Program-made: the position numbers and the translations under genes
The notes under the pieces: generated by a model
Databases searched by the model: none
The model's input: the letters and a program-made list of their open reading frames with translations, nothing else
What the model was told of the DNA's origin: nothing
Assembly: GCA_024220505.1 (NCBI GenBank)
Contig: JAKZZE010000003.1
Coordinates: forward strand, 806,001 to 870,000
Direction: 5' to 3'
Source: Rhizopus arrhizus
Taxonomy: Eukaryota > Mucoromycota > Mucoromycetes > Mucorales > Rhizopodaceae
Length of the DNA stretch: 64,000 nucleotides
Shown: piece after piece, positions 30,129-40,633 of the stretch
Numbering within the stretch: the first letter of the stretch is position 1
Layout of the letters: every line of letters starts with the position of its first letter

Positions 30129-31766
30129 CAGTGGGTCAAAAAACTGCACCAACCTAACCTAATTTTTCGGAAATAAGAGCATAGGTCTGTCAGTTTTATA
30201 GCAAACATTATGAAACTTGAACCAAACAAAGTTAATACTATTATAATTTATTGACAAAAATTTCAAAGTCAGTAGCTGAGTATACACTTAAAGCGCGCCC
30301 AGAAAAAAGCGGAGGTCGGTTGGTGCAGTTTTTTGACTTTTAAAATAAAAGTGGGTTTGACACTATATGCCCGGACTGAGGCCATTCCGGCAGATATAAA
30401 TTAGTCTGTGGCGTATGTAGTCACACTGGGGATCTTAAAATAAACTTTTTTGCAATTATTTTCCTTTTTTCTTTCTTTCCTACTTTACCCAAACGCATCA
30501 TACATCGCCAGTGTCTATCCATCATTAGAAATGCCCAAAACGGTTCCATTCGATGTTCAAAACAGTATCAAACCACTATTGGAAGATAGCGTTGACCCCA
30601 CAGTCATTGGGAAACGAGTTTGAGTGCATAGAAATACCGTTAATAGGTGTGCAAATAACTGGAAGCATAATAGAATACGTAAAAGCGGAGATAAATCGAG
30701 CATTGTGACAGAATCAACGCGTCGATACATCAAGAGACAAGTACTCACAGATTATTTGAAGACTGCCAAGGATGTTCAAATGAAGTTGGAGGAGCTTGGA
30801 CACCCTACGTCGTATCAATCGGCCATTAATGCTTTACATTCAGTTGAAATTTATGCTGAGATCAAAAAGAAGAAGCCATTATTGACTGAAAAGCATAAGA
30901 AGGCTCGATTGACATGGGCAAAAAAGCATCAATACTGGACAGTACATGATTGGCGACGTGTGATATTTTCTGGTGAGACCAAAATTAACATTTGGGGCTC
31001 AGATGGTTGCAAATATTATTGGAAGAAAAAATGCGATCGTTTACAGCCCCACCATATCGACGTTACTGTGAAGCATGGAGGCGGCGGTCTCATGTTATGG
31101 GGTTGTATAACCAGCGCAGGACCTGGATACGCATGTCAGGTCTATGATGGTACCATGAATTCAGAGCTATACCAAGAAATTCTTGCTACAAGTCTGAAGG
31201 ACACCATGAAGTACTATGGTCTGAATTGGAAACCATCGGTATTTCAGCACGACAATGATCGTAAACATCGATCAAAGTTCACAACGCAATGAATGAAAGA
31301 TAGGGGCATGGTTTACATTGACGATTGACCATCACAAAGTCCAGATCTTAATCCTGTTGAACATGTATGGCATCATTTGAAGTTAAAGCTGAGCATGTAT
31401 GATAATAGGGCGACCAGCATCCATGAACTGTAGGAAAGAGTCGAAAATGATTGGAATTCGTTTACTAAGAAACAATGCATCAAATATATGGACAATTTGC
31501 CCGACAGAATACAAGCAGTATTAGCAGAAAAGGGTGGATCCACTCGATTTTAAGAAAGTCAAAAAACTGCACCAACCGACCTCCGCTTTTTTCTGGACGC
31601 GCTTTAAGTGTATACTCAGCTACTGACTTTGAAATTTTTGTCAATAAATTATAATAGTATTAACTTTGTTTGGTTCAAGTTTCATAATGTTTGCTATAAA
31701 ACTGACAGACCTATGCTCTTATTTCCGAAAAATTAGGTTAGGTTGGTGCAGTTTTTTGACCCACTG
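30129..31766 (+). mobile_element. Tc1/mariner element c (1638 bp, about 212-bp inverted ends)
   Basis: TA at both sides (30127-30128, 31767-31768). Ends begin CAGTGGGTCAAAAAACTGC; the arms span about 30129-30341 and 31555-31766. Each arm has GTCAAAAAACTGCACCAACC at the outside and the same motif reversed at its inner edge. Confidence 0.88.
30531..31553 (+). pseudogene. Tc1-type transposase c (DD35E spacing), four stops, first D lost
   Basis: One frame of 341 codons with TGA at 30621-30623, 31290-31292 and 31326-31328 and TAG at 31431-31433. At least the last two fall on Trp positions conserved in sister copies (DWPxxSPD, ELWERV), each a G-to-A change. The first catalytic Asp reads Gly (IFSGETKIN); the second D (FQHDNDRKH) and E (SPDLNPVEHVW) remain. 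Dead, and older than element d by its decay. Confidence 0.83.
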
Positions 31767-31982
31767 TAACTATCTTCATTGTATCCCTTTTTATTTTATT
31801 TTTACTTTAAACAAACCTTTTTACGAATCAAAACAAGATTGATCAACTTTACAAGATCTGGTGGTCACTATATCAAGCGAATCAAGCCAAATCCAATTCA
31901 CAAAAAGTCAACTCTTATATCAATTATAACTCAAATCTCTGCTTATTTAAACCTTAACCCAATAAACCCAAACAAAATTACA

Positions 31983-32048
31983 GTACCAGATGATAAATTA
32001 AGTAGTAAAAAGCTTCTTTCTTTATTTAATAACTATAACGTCTATTTA
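31983..32048. other. Short flank between element 2 and Tc1 d
   Basis: 66 bp of AT-rich DNA, the right flank of the LTR2 copy; nothing recognisable. Confidence 0.4.
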
Positions 32049-33704
32049 CAGTAGGTGGAAAAATGGTCCGGATGTTTTTAAATTATTCACAAATAATGCT
32101 ATAGCTTTACCAAATCTCAATTAAATTGAACAAGACAAACATTATTTTGAAGAGAAAACATTACTTTATTTTTAGTAAAAATTTGATATGTCACACAAAA
32201 TTTCAAAGGGAGCTACAAATGATCAAATATTTTAGCAACATCCGGACCATTTTTCAGGGTGCCCTATAGAATTTTAATTACCCAGATTATTCAATGCTGC
32301 TGACTCAGAAGCCGTCACTTTTGTCTCAGATGATTATTAATACATTAGATTCGTATTAATAATTAAAAAAAAATTATAAATATCTACCTTTTTTTGTTGA
32401 TTTAGCACGTCCTCTTCTTTCGTTATTATTGCTGTTTTATACAAATATGGTTCGCTTTTTGCCTTTGGATGTACAAGATAACATCAAGCCCTTACTCAAA
32501 TCTGGTCATTCTTACTCATCCATCATAAAACGAGTGCCTGGAGTCAAGAAAAGCACCATCAGCGACTATAAGCGAAGGTGGTTTCCTAACATGGGGCCCC
32601 TTAAATCAGGCCGCAAGTCCGAAATTCCTACTACAACCAAGCCCTACATCAGACGGTCAGTCATAACTCGTAAATTAAAGACGGGGAAGGATGTACAACG
32701 ATATCTATGTGACGTTGGATGCGCAATTGGCTACTCTGCTTGCTTAAAACCTTTAAAATCGATGGGATGACAGGCCCGTATTAAGAAGCACAAGCCGTTT
32801 TTAAAGGCTATTCATATGAAAAAGCGACTTGCATGGGCCAACGCCCACAAGGATTGGACAAACGATGATTGGCGTCGTATGGTATTCTCTGACGAGACTA
32901 ACGTAAACGTTTGGGGATCAGACGGTATGAAGTACTACTGGAAGAGAGTAGATGATAAGCTTCGATTCCACCATCTTGACTTAACAGTAAAAGGAGGTGG
33001 AGGCAGCGTTATGATGTGGGGCTGTATTACATACAATGGTCCTGGGTATGCTTGTCGTATCTATGATGAAACAATGAAGAAAGAGGATTATGTACATATA
33101 CTGGACACAACTCTAATGGACACCCTAAATTACTACAATTATGACCCTAAAAACATCTACTTTCAGCAGGATAACGATCCGAAACATACGTCGAAGGTCG
33201 CAAAAGCTTGGTTTGAAGAAAACAACTTCGACAGCAAGTCTGTTTACAGTTGGCCTGCTCAGAGTCCTGATCTAAACCCGATTGAACACGTTTGGCATCA
33301 CCTGAAGCTAAGGTTAAGTGCGTATGAAACCAGAGCTGTAGGCGTTCATGAACTATGGGATCGAATTGAAGAACAATGGGCGAGGTTTACAAAAGTTGAT
33401 TGCAGAAAGCATATAGACAGTATAGCGGATAGAATCAATACTGTTATTCAAGCAAAAGGGGGATATACGGATTACTAGCAGATATTATGAAGCACCCTGA
33501 AAAATGGTCCGGATGTTGCTAAAATATTTGATCATTTGTAGCTCCCTTTGAAATTTTGTGTGACATATCAAATTTTTACTAAAAATAAAGTAATGTTTTC
33601 TCTTCAAAATAATGTTTGTCTTGTTCAATTTAATTGAGATTTGGTAAAGCTATAGCGATATTTGTGAATAATTTAAAACATCCGGACCATTTTTCCACCT
33701 ACTG
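32049..33704 (+). mobile_element. Tc1/mariner element d (1656 bp, about 215-bp inverted ends)
   Basis: Ends begin CAGTAGGTGGAAAAATGG. Left flank TA (32047-32048); the right flank reads AA, a changed or lost duplication. Each arm has GAAAAATGGTCCGGATGTT at the outside and reversed at the inner edge. Confidence 0.87.
32447..33478 (+). pseudogene. Tc1-type transposase d (DD37E), one in-frame TGA
   Basis: 344 codons with a single break, TGA at 32768-32770 (SMG*QAR, likely from TGG). Otherwise complete: HTH (SYSSIIKRVPGVKKSTISDYKR), GRKS hook, second HTH, VFSDETNVNVWG (first D), YFQQDNDPKHTSK (second D), QSPDLNPIEHVWHHLK (E). There are 37 residues between second D and E, longer than in the other copies. 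All three catalytic residues are intact, so this is the best preserved Tc1 transposase of the window and might be one mutation away from its source copy. Confidence 0.87.
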
Positions 33705-33863
33705 AATATTATTTATGTTTGCTGCGGTGAAGATGTTTAATAATTGTAGCTATGATGTTATTATTGAAGATACTGCGGTTCTACTGCGGTTGATATTTTA
33801 CAATTGAAAGGCCAAAGGAATAATCGTGTTACATACCAAAAGTGGAACAAAAGGTATGACAAT
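33705..33863. other. Short AT-rich segment
   Basis: 159 bp between Tc1 d and an LTR2 fragment. It has three TGCGGT-type motifs but no gene that I can see. Confidence 0.35.
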
Positions 33864-33939
33864 TGTAACACAAGAACCAACTTTTTGAACGAACAAAAGG
33901 AACGATCTTTTCAAACGATCCAAAAGTTCATATTGCCCA
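33864..33939 (+). repeat. Fragment of an LTR2 start
   Basis: 76 bp beginning TGTAACACAAGAACC, matching the first part of the LTR at 29819 with a 15-bp difference, then cut by the reversed LTR1. Confidence 0.7.
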
Positions 33940-34535
33940 TGTAAATTTTTCCTTTTATATGTGCTAGTTTGTTTGCGGGTTTACTTTTGTAAGTAAATAA
34001 GTATTGTCGGTAGTGACCACCAGATCTTATTAAGTAGATCAAACTTGTTAAAATAGGCTAAACTCTTGAGGTTTAGGAATAGGTTTACAATGAAGTTGAT
34101 TTAGCTTCAAGGGACTTCAGTATTTTGAATAGAACACAGACCAAAGGGTTTCTTTTGAACGCTTGATGACTTTATTGGTTTATAAAATAAAGGAAAGATA
34201 GAAAGAATATAATATTCTGTAATGTTATTTTATATATTGGTTGGCTTGTTGTAAGTGAGTTAATTTGAGTTAAGTTTGCTTGTAAAGCTTGATTGTAAGG
34301 TTAAGACAGCCTTGTAAGTTGTTGTTTTATATAGAATTTAAGCAGATGCTTGTTAAGTAGTGACCACCAGATCTTATTTGTAAGATCAATACGATGTTTC
34401 TTGATAAAAGTTAAAGCAGAGTAAAAAGTTTAAGTGAACAGGGACTTTCTTGTTAAAGTTTGTTAATTATTGAGTAAAAATATATGATTTATTTAAACTG
34501 ACTAACAATTTCTTCACAAAAAGATGGGATATATA

Positions 34536-37500
34536 CAGTAGCGGACAAAACTGGTGCACAAAACTTTTTTTCAGCTTTTAACTACCATTACCTGCTCATG
34601 GTAATTGCAATAGTCATGAAACTGTACTAGAAGGAGGATATACTAGTCATTGTAATTTATGTACAGTAGCGGACAAAACTGGTGCACAAAACTTTTTTTC
34701 AGCTTTTAACTACCATTACCTGCTCATGGTAGTTGCAATAGTCATGAAACTGTACTAGAAGGAGGATATACTAGTCATTGTAATTTATGTATGTTCTAAG
34801 CATGACAGTGTTAAAACTGAGCGATGAGCGTGTTTTAAATTTATAAAATTTTATATTTTCTAAAAACCGCAAAAGTGGCTAAGACCTTAGAATTTATATA
34901 ATCATCTCATCTCTTGATATCATCGGATGTTCTTCTTTGCATATGCTAATAATATGCGTGTATATCATTTTCAGTAAAAGAACCCGGCTCTTTAACTATT
35001 CTTTTCCAAAGATCATCGACCCTTTTTGATCTAGTGTTGTATCATCATACCTTTGCCATCAATTGCGACCTGGCATGCTTAAGCGGACTTAGGCCGGGAT
35101 TAGTGGCGGCTAAACTTGTAGCACAGAAGCGCTGTTATCAAATATTGAGTTTGTGACATGCGTTGACTTGTGCCTTGTGTCATTGTCATACTGAAACGAG
35201 AGATTACGACGTTTTAGACCACTATACGCTAGGCTTTTGTGGTATGAAGTAAGCGAAATATATGTGTATATTTATGAGTTCATTATACCATCGTATACCT
35301 GACACACATATTCTGGTCCTCAATATCTAATACAGCCTTAAAACATAACAGAGCAGCCAGCATGCTTCATTGTTTGATCACCGTGAAAAAATCGCTCAGG
35401 TTGCTCGACTTGCTTTCAATATTAGTGTATACTGTCTGCATCCATAATGTTCATATTTGTTTCATTGCTAAAGATAGCAGACTTCCAGCCCTCTATAGTA
35501 TACAATGGCTTGTCGTGATACCACATTCATCGCTTTTTCCGACTTATACAGCTGATGAAATTCTTCGATTCCTTACTTCCAGACTCAAAATCTAGCTTCC
35601 TACTGTGCCTTTAGACTGACAGTCTGCTAACACTGTATCTTAAGGTCCTCAAAATGTGCTGAGCATCAGGAACTGTGTGTAGCGGACCTTGTCCAAGCTC
35701 TAGGTTGATGACTGAACTAATAACTTTTCAGGCTAATAGCGGAATACCTTCATGATCACAAGACATTAAGTTTCTTTGTTCCCTCTTTCTCCTGTTGATT
35801 GTCCATTTAGAGATCCTTGTTACTCTAGAAATATCTGTTGTCGTACGAACTAAGTGTATTCGAGATCTCAGAGTTTCGTTTTTACAGTTGCTTATTTTCT
35901 TAAACATATAAGGCTAGTACTTTGTTATAGTGAATAGGGTAAAAACAAAAGGGGGGGCTCAATGGGAAATACAAAATAAGTACAGTTTTATATATTTTTT
36001 ATGAGCTACTAGAATTTACTAATCTGCTGTGAAATCTGAAAGCAAACGGGAGAGATTTGGGGAAAATTGAAAGAAGGCTAGACAAGCACCACATTTTTGG
36101 CGAAAATTGAAATATGCAAAAAATCACTAAAAATGACCTTAGGCCTGGGGGATGTCCGGTACAGTTCCGGTTTACATAACATAATGTATATTTTGGACTG
36201 TCTTTCAGATGGTATATGCCACAAAAGTCGCAGACATATGGCAGAGATACAATGTTAATTTTAAGTTTTGTGCACCAGTTTTGTCCGCTACTGTATGTTC
36301 TAAGCATGACATTGTTAAAACTGAGCAATAAGCGTGCTTTAAATTTATAAAATTTTATATTTTCTAAAAACCGCAAAAGTGGCTAAGACCTTAGACTTTA
36401 TATAATCATCTCATCTCTTAATATCATCGGATGTTCTTCTTTGCATATGCTAATAATATGCGTGTATATCATTTTCAATAAAAGAACCCGGCTCTTTAAC
36501 TATTCTTTTCCAAAGATCATCGACCCTTTTTGATCTAGTGTTGTATCATCATACCTTTGCCATCAATTGCGACCTGGCATGCTTAAGCGGACTTAGGCCG
36601 GGATTAGTGACGGCTAAACTTGTAGCACAGAAGCGCTGTTATCAAATATTGAGTTTGTGACATGCGTCGACTTGTGCCTTGTGTCATTGTCATACTGAAA
36701 CGAGAGATTACGACGTTTTAGACTACTATACGCTAGGCTTTTGTGGTATGAAGTAAGCGAAATATATGTGTATATTTATGAGTTCATTATACCATCGTAT
36801 ACCTGACACACATATTCTGGTCCTCAATATCTAATACAGCCTTAAAACATAACAGAGCAGCCAGCATGCTTCATTGTTTGATCACCGTGAAAAAATCGCT
36901 CAGGTTGCTCGACTTGCTTTCAATATTAGTGTATACTATCTGCATCCATAATGTTCATATTTGTTTCATTGCTAAAGATAGCAGACTTCCAGCCCTCTAT
37001 TGTATACAATGGCTTGTCGTGATACCACATTCATCGCTTTTTCCGGCTAATACAGCTGATGAAATTCTTCGATTCCTTACTTCCAGACTCAAAATCTAGC
37101 TTCCTACTGTGCCTTTAGACTGACAGTCTGCTAACACTGTATCTTAAGGTCCTCAAAATGTGCTGAGCATCAGAAACTGTGTGTAACGGACCTTGTCCAA
37201 GCTTTAGGTTGGTGATTGAGCTAGTAACTTTTCAGACTAAAAGCGGGAGACCTTCATGATCACAAGACATTAAGTTTCTTTCTTCCCTCTTTCTCCTGTT
37301 GATTGTCCATTTAGAGATCCTTGTTACTCTAGAAATATCTGTTGTCGTACGAACTAAGTGTATTCGAGATCTCAGAGTTTCGTTTTTACAGTTGCTTATT
37401 TTCTTAAACATATAAGGCTAGTACTTTGTTATAGTGAATAGGGTAAAAACAAAAGGGGGGGCTCAATGGGAAATACAAAATAAGTACAGTTTTATATATT

Positions 37501-37797
37501 TTTTATGAGCTACTAGAATTTACTAATCTGCTGTGAAATCTGAAAGCAAACGGGAGAGATTTGGGGAAAATTGAAAGAAGGCTAGACAAGCACCACATTT
37601 TTGGCGAAAATTGAAATATGCAAAAAATCACTAAAAATGACCTTAGGCCTGGGGGATGTCCGGTACAGTTCCGGTTTACATAACATAATGTATATTTTGG
37701 ACTGTCTTTCAGATGGTATATGCCACAAAAGTCGCAGACATATGGCAGAGATAGAATGTTGATTTTAATTTTTGTGCACCAGTTTTGTCCGCTACTG
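34536..37797 (-). mobile_element. R2: 1630-bp Tc1-related element, interrupted by R3
   Basis: TA-flanked; pieces 34536-34663 and 36294-37797. Net length 1630 bp after removing R3 and one TA. Confidence 0.88.
34664..36293 (-). mobile_element. R3: 1630-bp Tc1-related element inserted in R2
   Basis: Complete copy, TA-flanked, placed 128 bp inside a copy of itself. Carries the decayed minus-strand transposase (about 35275-35600). Confidence 0.88.
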
Positions 37798-38488
37798 TAT
37801 ATGAATAATATTTTTTTTTGTTTTCTTTTTAGCTTTTCTTATTTTTTTGACTTTTTTTATATTTTCAACTTTTTTTATCTTTTTAACATTTTTTATATTT
37901 TTAATTTTTTTTATCTTTCTGACTTGACTCGGCTAATCTCTGTGTATCCTTATTGCCATTTTCGTTACAGTAATAAAGAAAAGTAAAGTAAAGTGAAGTG
38001 AAATAAAAATAGGGATAAGATATGAGGGTATTTATATGTTTTTTTTTGGTTTTCAAGCAAAAGAGTTGATACTCCGTTTTCAAATAGATTGTTACGCAGA
38101 AGTTCATTTTCTAACTGGCGTGGTACTGTAACTTGTTAGTACTTGGGATTTGGATTGTGTTAAAGTGTTGTAGATTTGTTTAATTTGAAGTTTGAAGCCT
38201 TCAATGACTTGAGTTTGATTAACTTGATTGAACGTTTAACAGTTCTTTTGATATAGTAATTTGGTTTTAAGTAGTGACCACCAGATCTTTATAGATCAAT
38301 AAGGTTAAGAGTGAGATTGTTTTATAAAAGATAAAAAAATAAAAGGGGTCTTTCTTGATTCGTGATAATTCAAGTATCAGATCAGAAAGAATAAGTAAAA
38401 ATAAGAAGAAAAGAAAAGGTACTTGTGACCCAGTAAGAAAAGATTGCTTTTTAAGCGCGAGAAGATTTTATTTATTTTCTGTCTGTTA

Positions 38489-40086
38489 CAGTGCCCCACA
38501 AAACCCTTCAAGTGTTTTGTTTTTTTTTCGTTTTTTGCTTGTCACTAAGTATTGCGTATCACAATTGGTAGCATGCTATACCTCATTTGGAAGCTACGGT
38601 GACAGAGTACTTGGATAATGTTTAAACTCCGAGCTCCATGTAATGACCGCGGAGTAATGGCATTTTAAAAACAGACACACACTTGAAGGGTTTTGTGGAA
38701 TTTTTATTTAATAACAATTAATATTTAGTATGTCCTCCTTTTGCGTTGTAAACTGCTTTAATGCGTTTAGGCATACTTTCTATGAGTTTTTGACATTCAT
38801 TCTGAGTAATTAACTCCCAAACATTCTCTACTCTTGACCATAATTCGAGCATTCCGTCAGGCTGCTTTTCATATTGTAATAAACGACGTTTTCAGATTGA
38901 CCATAGGTTCTCAATAGGATTTAAGTCAGGAGAGTGAGGAGGCCATCTTAATACAGTAATATTATTGTTTTCCAGCCATTCAGAGACTTTTTTGGCAGTA
39001 TGGATACTAGCATTGTTTTGCTGAGACATAATATTTTCTTTTTGAAGCTCATACCAATCAATTGTTTTCATTAATTCATCTTTCAAAATACCAATATAAA
39101 AGTCAGAATTAATGCTTCCCTTGATATTCGATAGGTATCCAACGCCATACCATGTTAAACAGCCCCACAGCATCGATGAACCTCCTCCATGCTTGATCAT
39201 ATGCTGAACCTGAAAGTCCTTTAACTTGTCACCATTTGTCCAAGTCCATTGTAAACCATCTGAACCAATTCTATTCACTTTAGTTTCGTCGCTGAAAATA
39301 ACCTTTTTCCAGTCATTGATGGTCCATGATAGATGTGCACGTGCAAATTCATATCTTTCCTTCATACGGTGCTTAGTCAAAGGTAGGATGTTAGGCTTAT
39401 GAATTGCTGCATAACCTGATTCTTTTAAAAAACGTCTTATAGTCTCAGCACTAATATTTTCGCCATCCTCTAACAGCTTTCTAGCAGCGTCTGAAGCATT
39501 TTTGTAATTGCCAGAGTTGAAATTTCGCAAGATTCGACGACCTAGTAATGTCGAGATCACGAATGGCCTGCCTCCATTAGTTTTCAAATCTCCCAAATCA
39601 TGGTTTTTTCGAATTTTTGAAATAGTTCCAGTACTGACACCAGTCTTTTTTGATAGTTCTTCTCCAGAAGCTCCCTCTTTAAGAAGTTGAACGATCCTGT
39701 TCTGCATGTCATTGCTAATTGGTCGCATGTCACTTAATTAGATTATGTTATAAAAAAAGGCAAAAAAAGTATAGAAAGTTGTACATAAGTAAAAACTTTT
39801 ACACAAAAAATTAATAAGCCACACTTTTGTGACGCTTAGAATGGTTTTTACGGCATTAACTTGAGATTTTTTAAATTCCACAAAACCCTTCAAGTGTGTG
39901 TCTGTTTTTAAAATGCCATTACTCCGCGGTCATTACATGGAGCTCGGAGTTTAACCATTATCCAAGTACTCTGTCACCGTAGCTTTCAAATGAGGTATAG
40001 CATGCTACCAATTGTGATATGCAATACTTAGTGACAAGCAAAAAACGAAAAAAAACAAAACACTTGAAGGGTTTTGTGGGGCACTG
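38489..40086 (-). mobile_element. Tc1/mariner element e (1598 bp, about 215-bp inverted ends)
   Basis: TA at both sides (38487-38488, 40087-40088). Ends begin CAGTGCCCCACAAAACCC. Each arm has CCACAAAACCCTTCAAGTG at the outside and reversed at the inner edge. Confidence 0.9.
38718..39728 (-). pseudogene. Tc1-type transposase e, D-to-N change and one stop
   Basis: 337 codons from the ATG at 39728 (MRPISNDMQNRIVQLL). HTH region GEELSKKTGVSTGTISKIRK; GGRP hook; VIFSDETKVNRIG has the first D. The second catalytic Asp is Asn (MSQQNNASIHTAKK, a G-to-A change), 34 residues before the E of PDLNPIENLW. A TGA at 38894-38892 then cuts the protein (NLWSI*KRRL), with the C-terminus ...AKGGHTKY readable downstream. 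Both changes abolish activity. Confidence 0.87.
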
Positions 40087-40286
40087 TATTTGGTTAAAAA
40101 TATTCATCTTATTTATATAAAAAAAGGAGTGGCTTATTGCTGGTTACAATCTATGTCGAACGACATCAATGTCGCTGGACATCAAAATTTGTTCTTGTGA
40201 TCATCATTGTTCTCCGGATCCAAAACTTCATCATTTGTGCTACAGTACAAAAAAATATTTACTGTTTGTCTTCTTTCAATGTCCCT

Positions 40287-40559
40287 TGTCGTGCTCTTTA
40301 TAGTATTGTATATAAAAGGAAATATAGTCTTAAAGATTAGGTAGTGGATAATTGTCCTTTTATTTCTAATAATTATTATGTCTATTTATATTACTTTACA
40401 AAACTAAGATATATACAAGTATTGTCATAATTCATGAGTCATGTTGATATTGAATATAAACAACTCTCTTGTGAGTCATAGCATGTAACTTGTTGAATAC
40501 AAACTTCATTAAAAGGAAAGCAACACAAATATCCATATATAGAATAAAAAGATATGACA
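40287..40559 (-). repeat. 3' LTR of element 4
   Basis: 273 bp; on the element strand TGTCATATC...GAGCACGACA. No difference from the 5' LTR was noticed by eye. Confidence 0.88.
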
Positions 40560-40633
40560 ATACCCCCTCTCCAAAATGTTGATAGTCTCTTATCAACTAA
40601 GTAAGGAGAAGGAAACCAAAGGAAATCAGATTA

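Larger units (their letters stand above)
29819..31982 (+). repeat. 3' LTR of element 2 (LTR2 type), split by a Tc1
   Basis: Starts TGTAACACAAGAACC after a purine-rich tract (GGTGGCGGGATC) and ends AAAATTACA. Net about 524 bp without the Tc1 at 30129-31766. Its U3 differs from the mosaic 5' LTR of the same element; the last about 130 bp are almost the same. Confidence 0.75.
34223..37969 (-). repeat. Solo LTR4, with R2/R3 nested
   Basis: TGTTATTTTATATATTGG...TTTTCGTTACA, flanked by GTAA (34219-34222 and 37970-37973). Net 483 bp without R2. It has the AGATCTGGTGGTCACTA motif in reverse at about 34366-34382, like the other LTRs of this group. Confidence 0.8.
38127..40244 (-). repeat. Solo LTR3, with Tc1 e nested
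   Basis: TGTAACTTGTTAG...TTGTGCTACA, flanked by GTAC (38123-38126, 40245-40248). Net 518 bp. The AGATCTGGTGGTCACTA motif is at about 38273-38289, reversed. Confidence 0.8.
33940..40278 (-). repeat. Reversed solo LTR1 holding two further solo LTRs
   Basis: LTR1 pieces on the minus strand: 33940-34222, 37974-38126 and 40249-40278, about 466 bp in total. It is interrupted by LTR4 (GTAA duplication) and LTR3 (GTAC duplication). Its own ends (TGTAAATTTT, TCTTTCA) show no matching target duplication; the left neighbour is an LTR2 fragment. Confidence 0.78.

Noticed and set aside
9977..32770. Alternative code with TGA read as Trp, suggested by TGA at Trp positions
   Set aside because: Other stops in the same genes are TAG and TAA, one TGA is at a non-Trp site (39728-38718 gene), and intact genes use TGG for Trp and TGA as real stop (57678).
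40137..40340. 67-aa frame on the plus strand
   Set aside because: Spans LTR3, LTR1 and element 4 LTR pieces; a chance frame over junctions.
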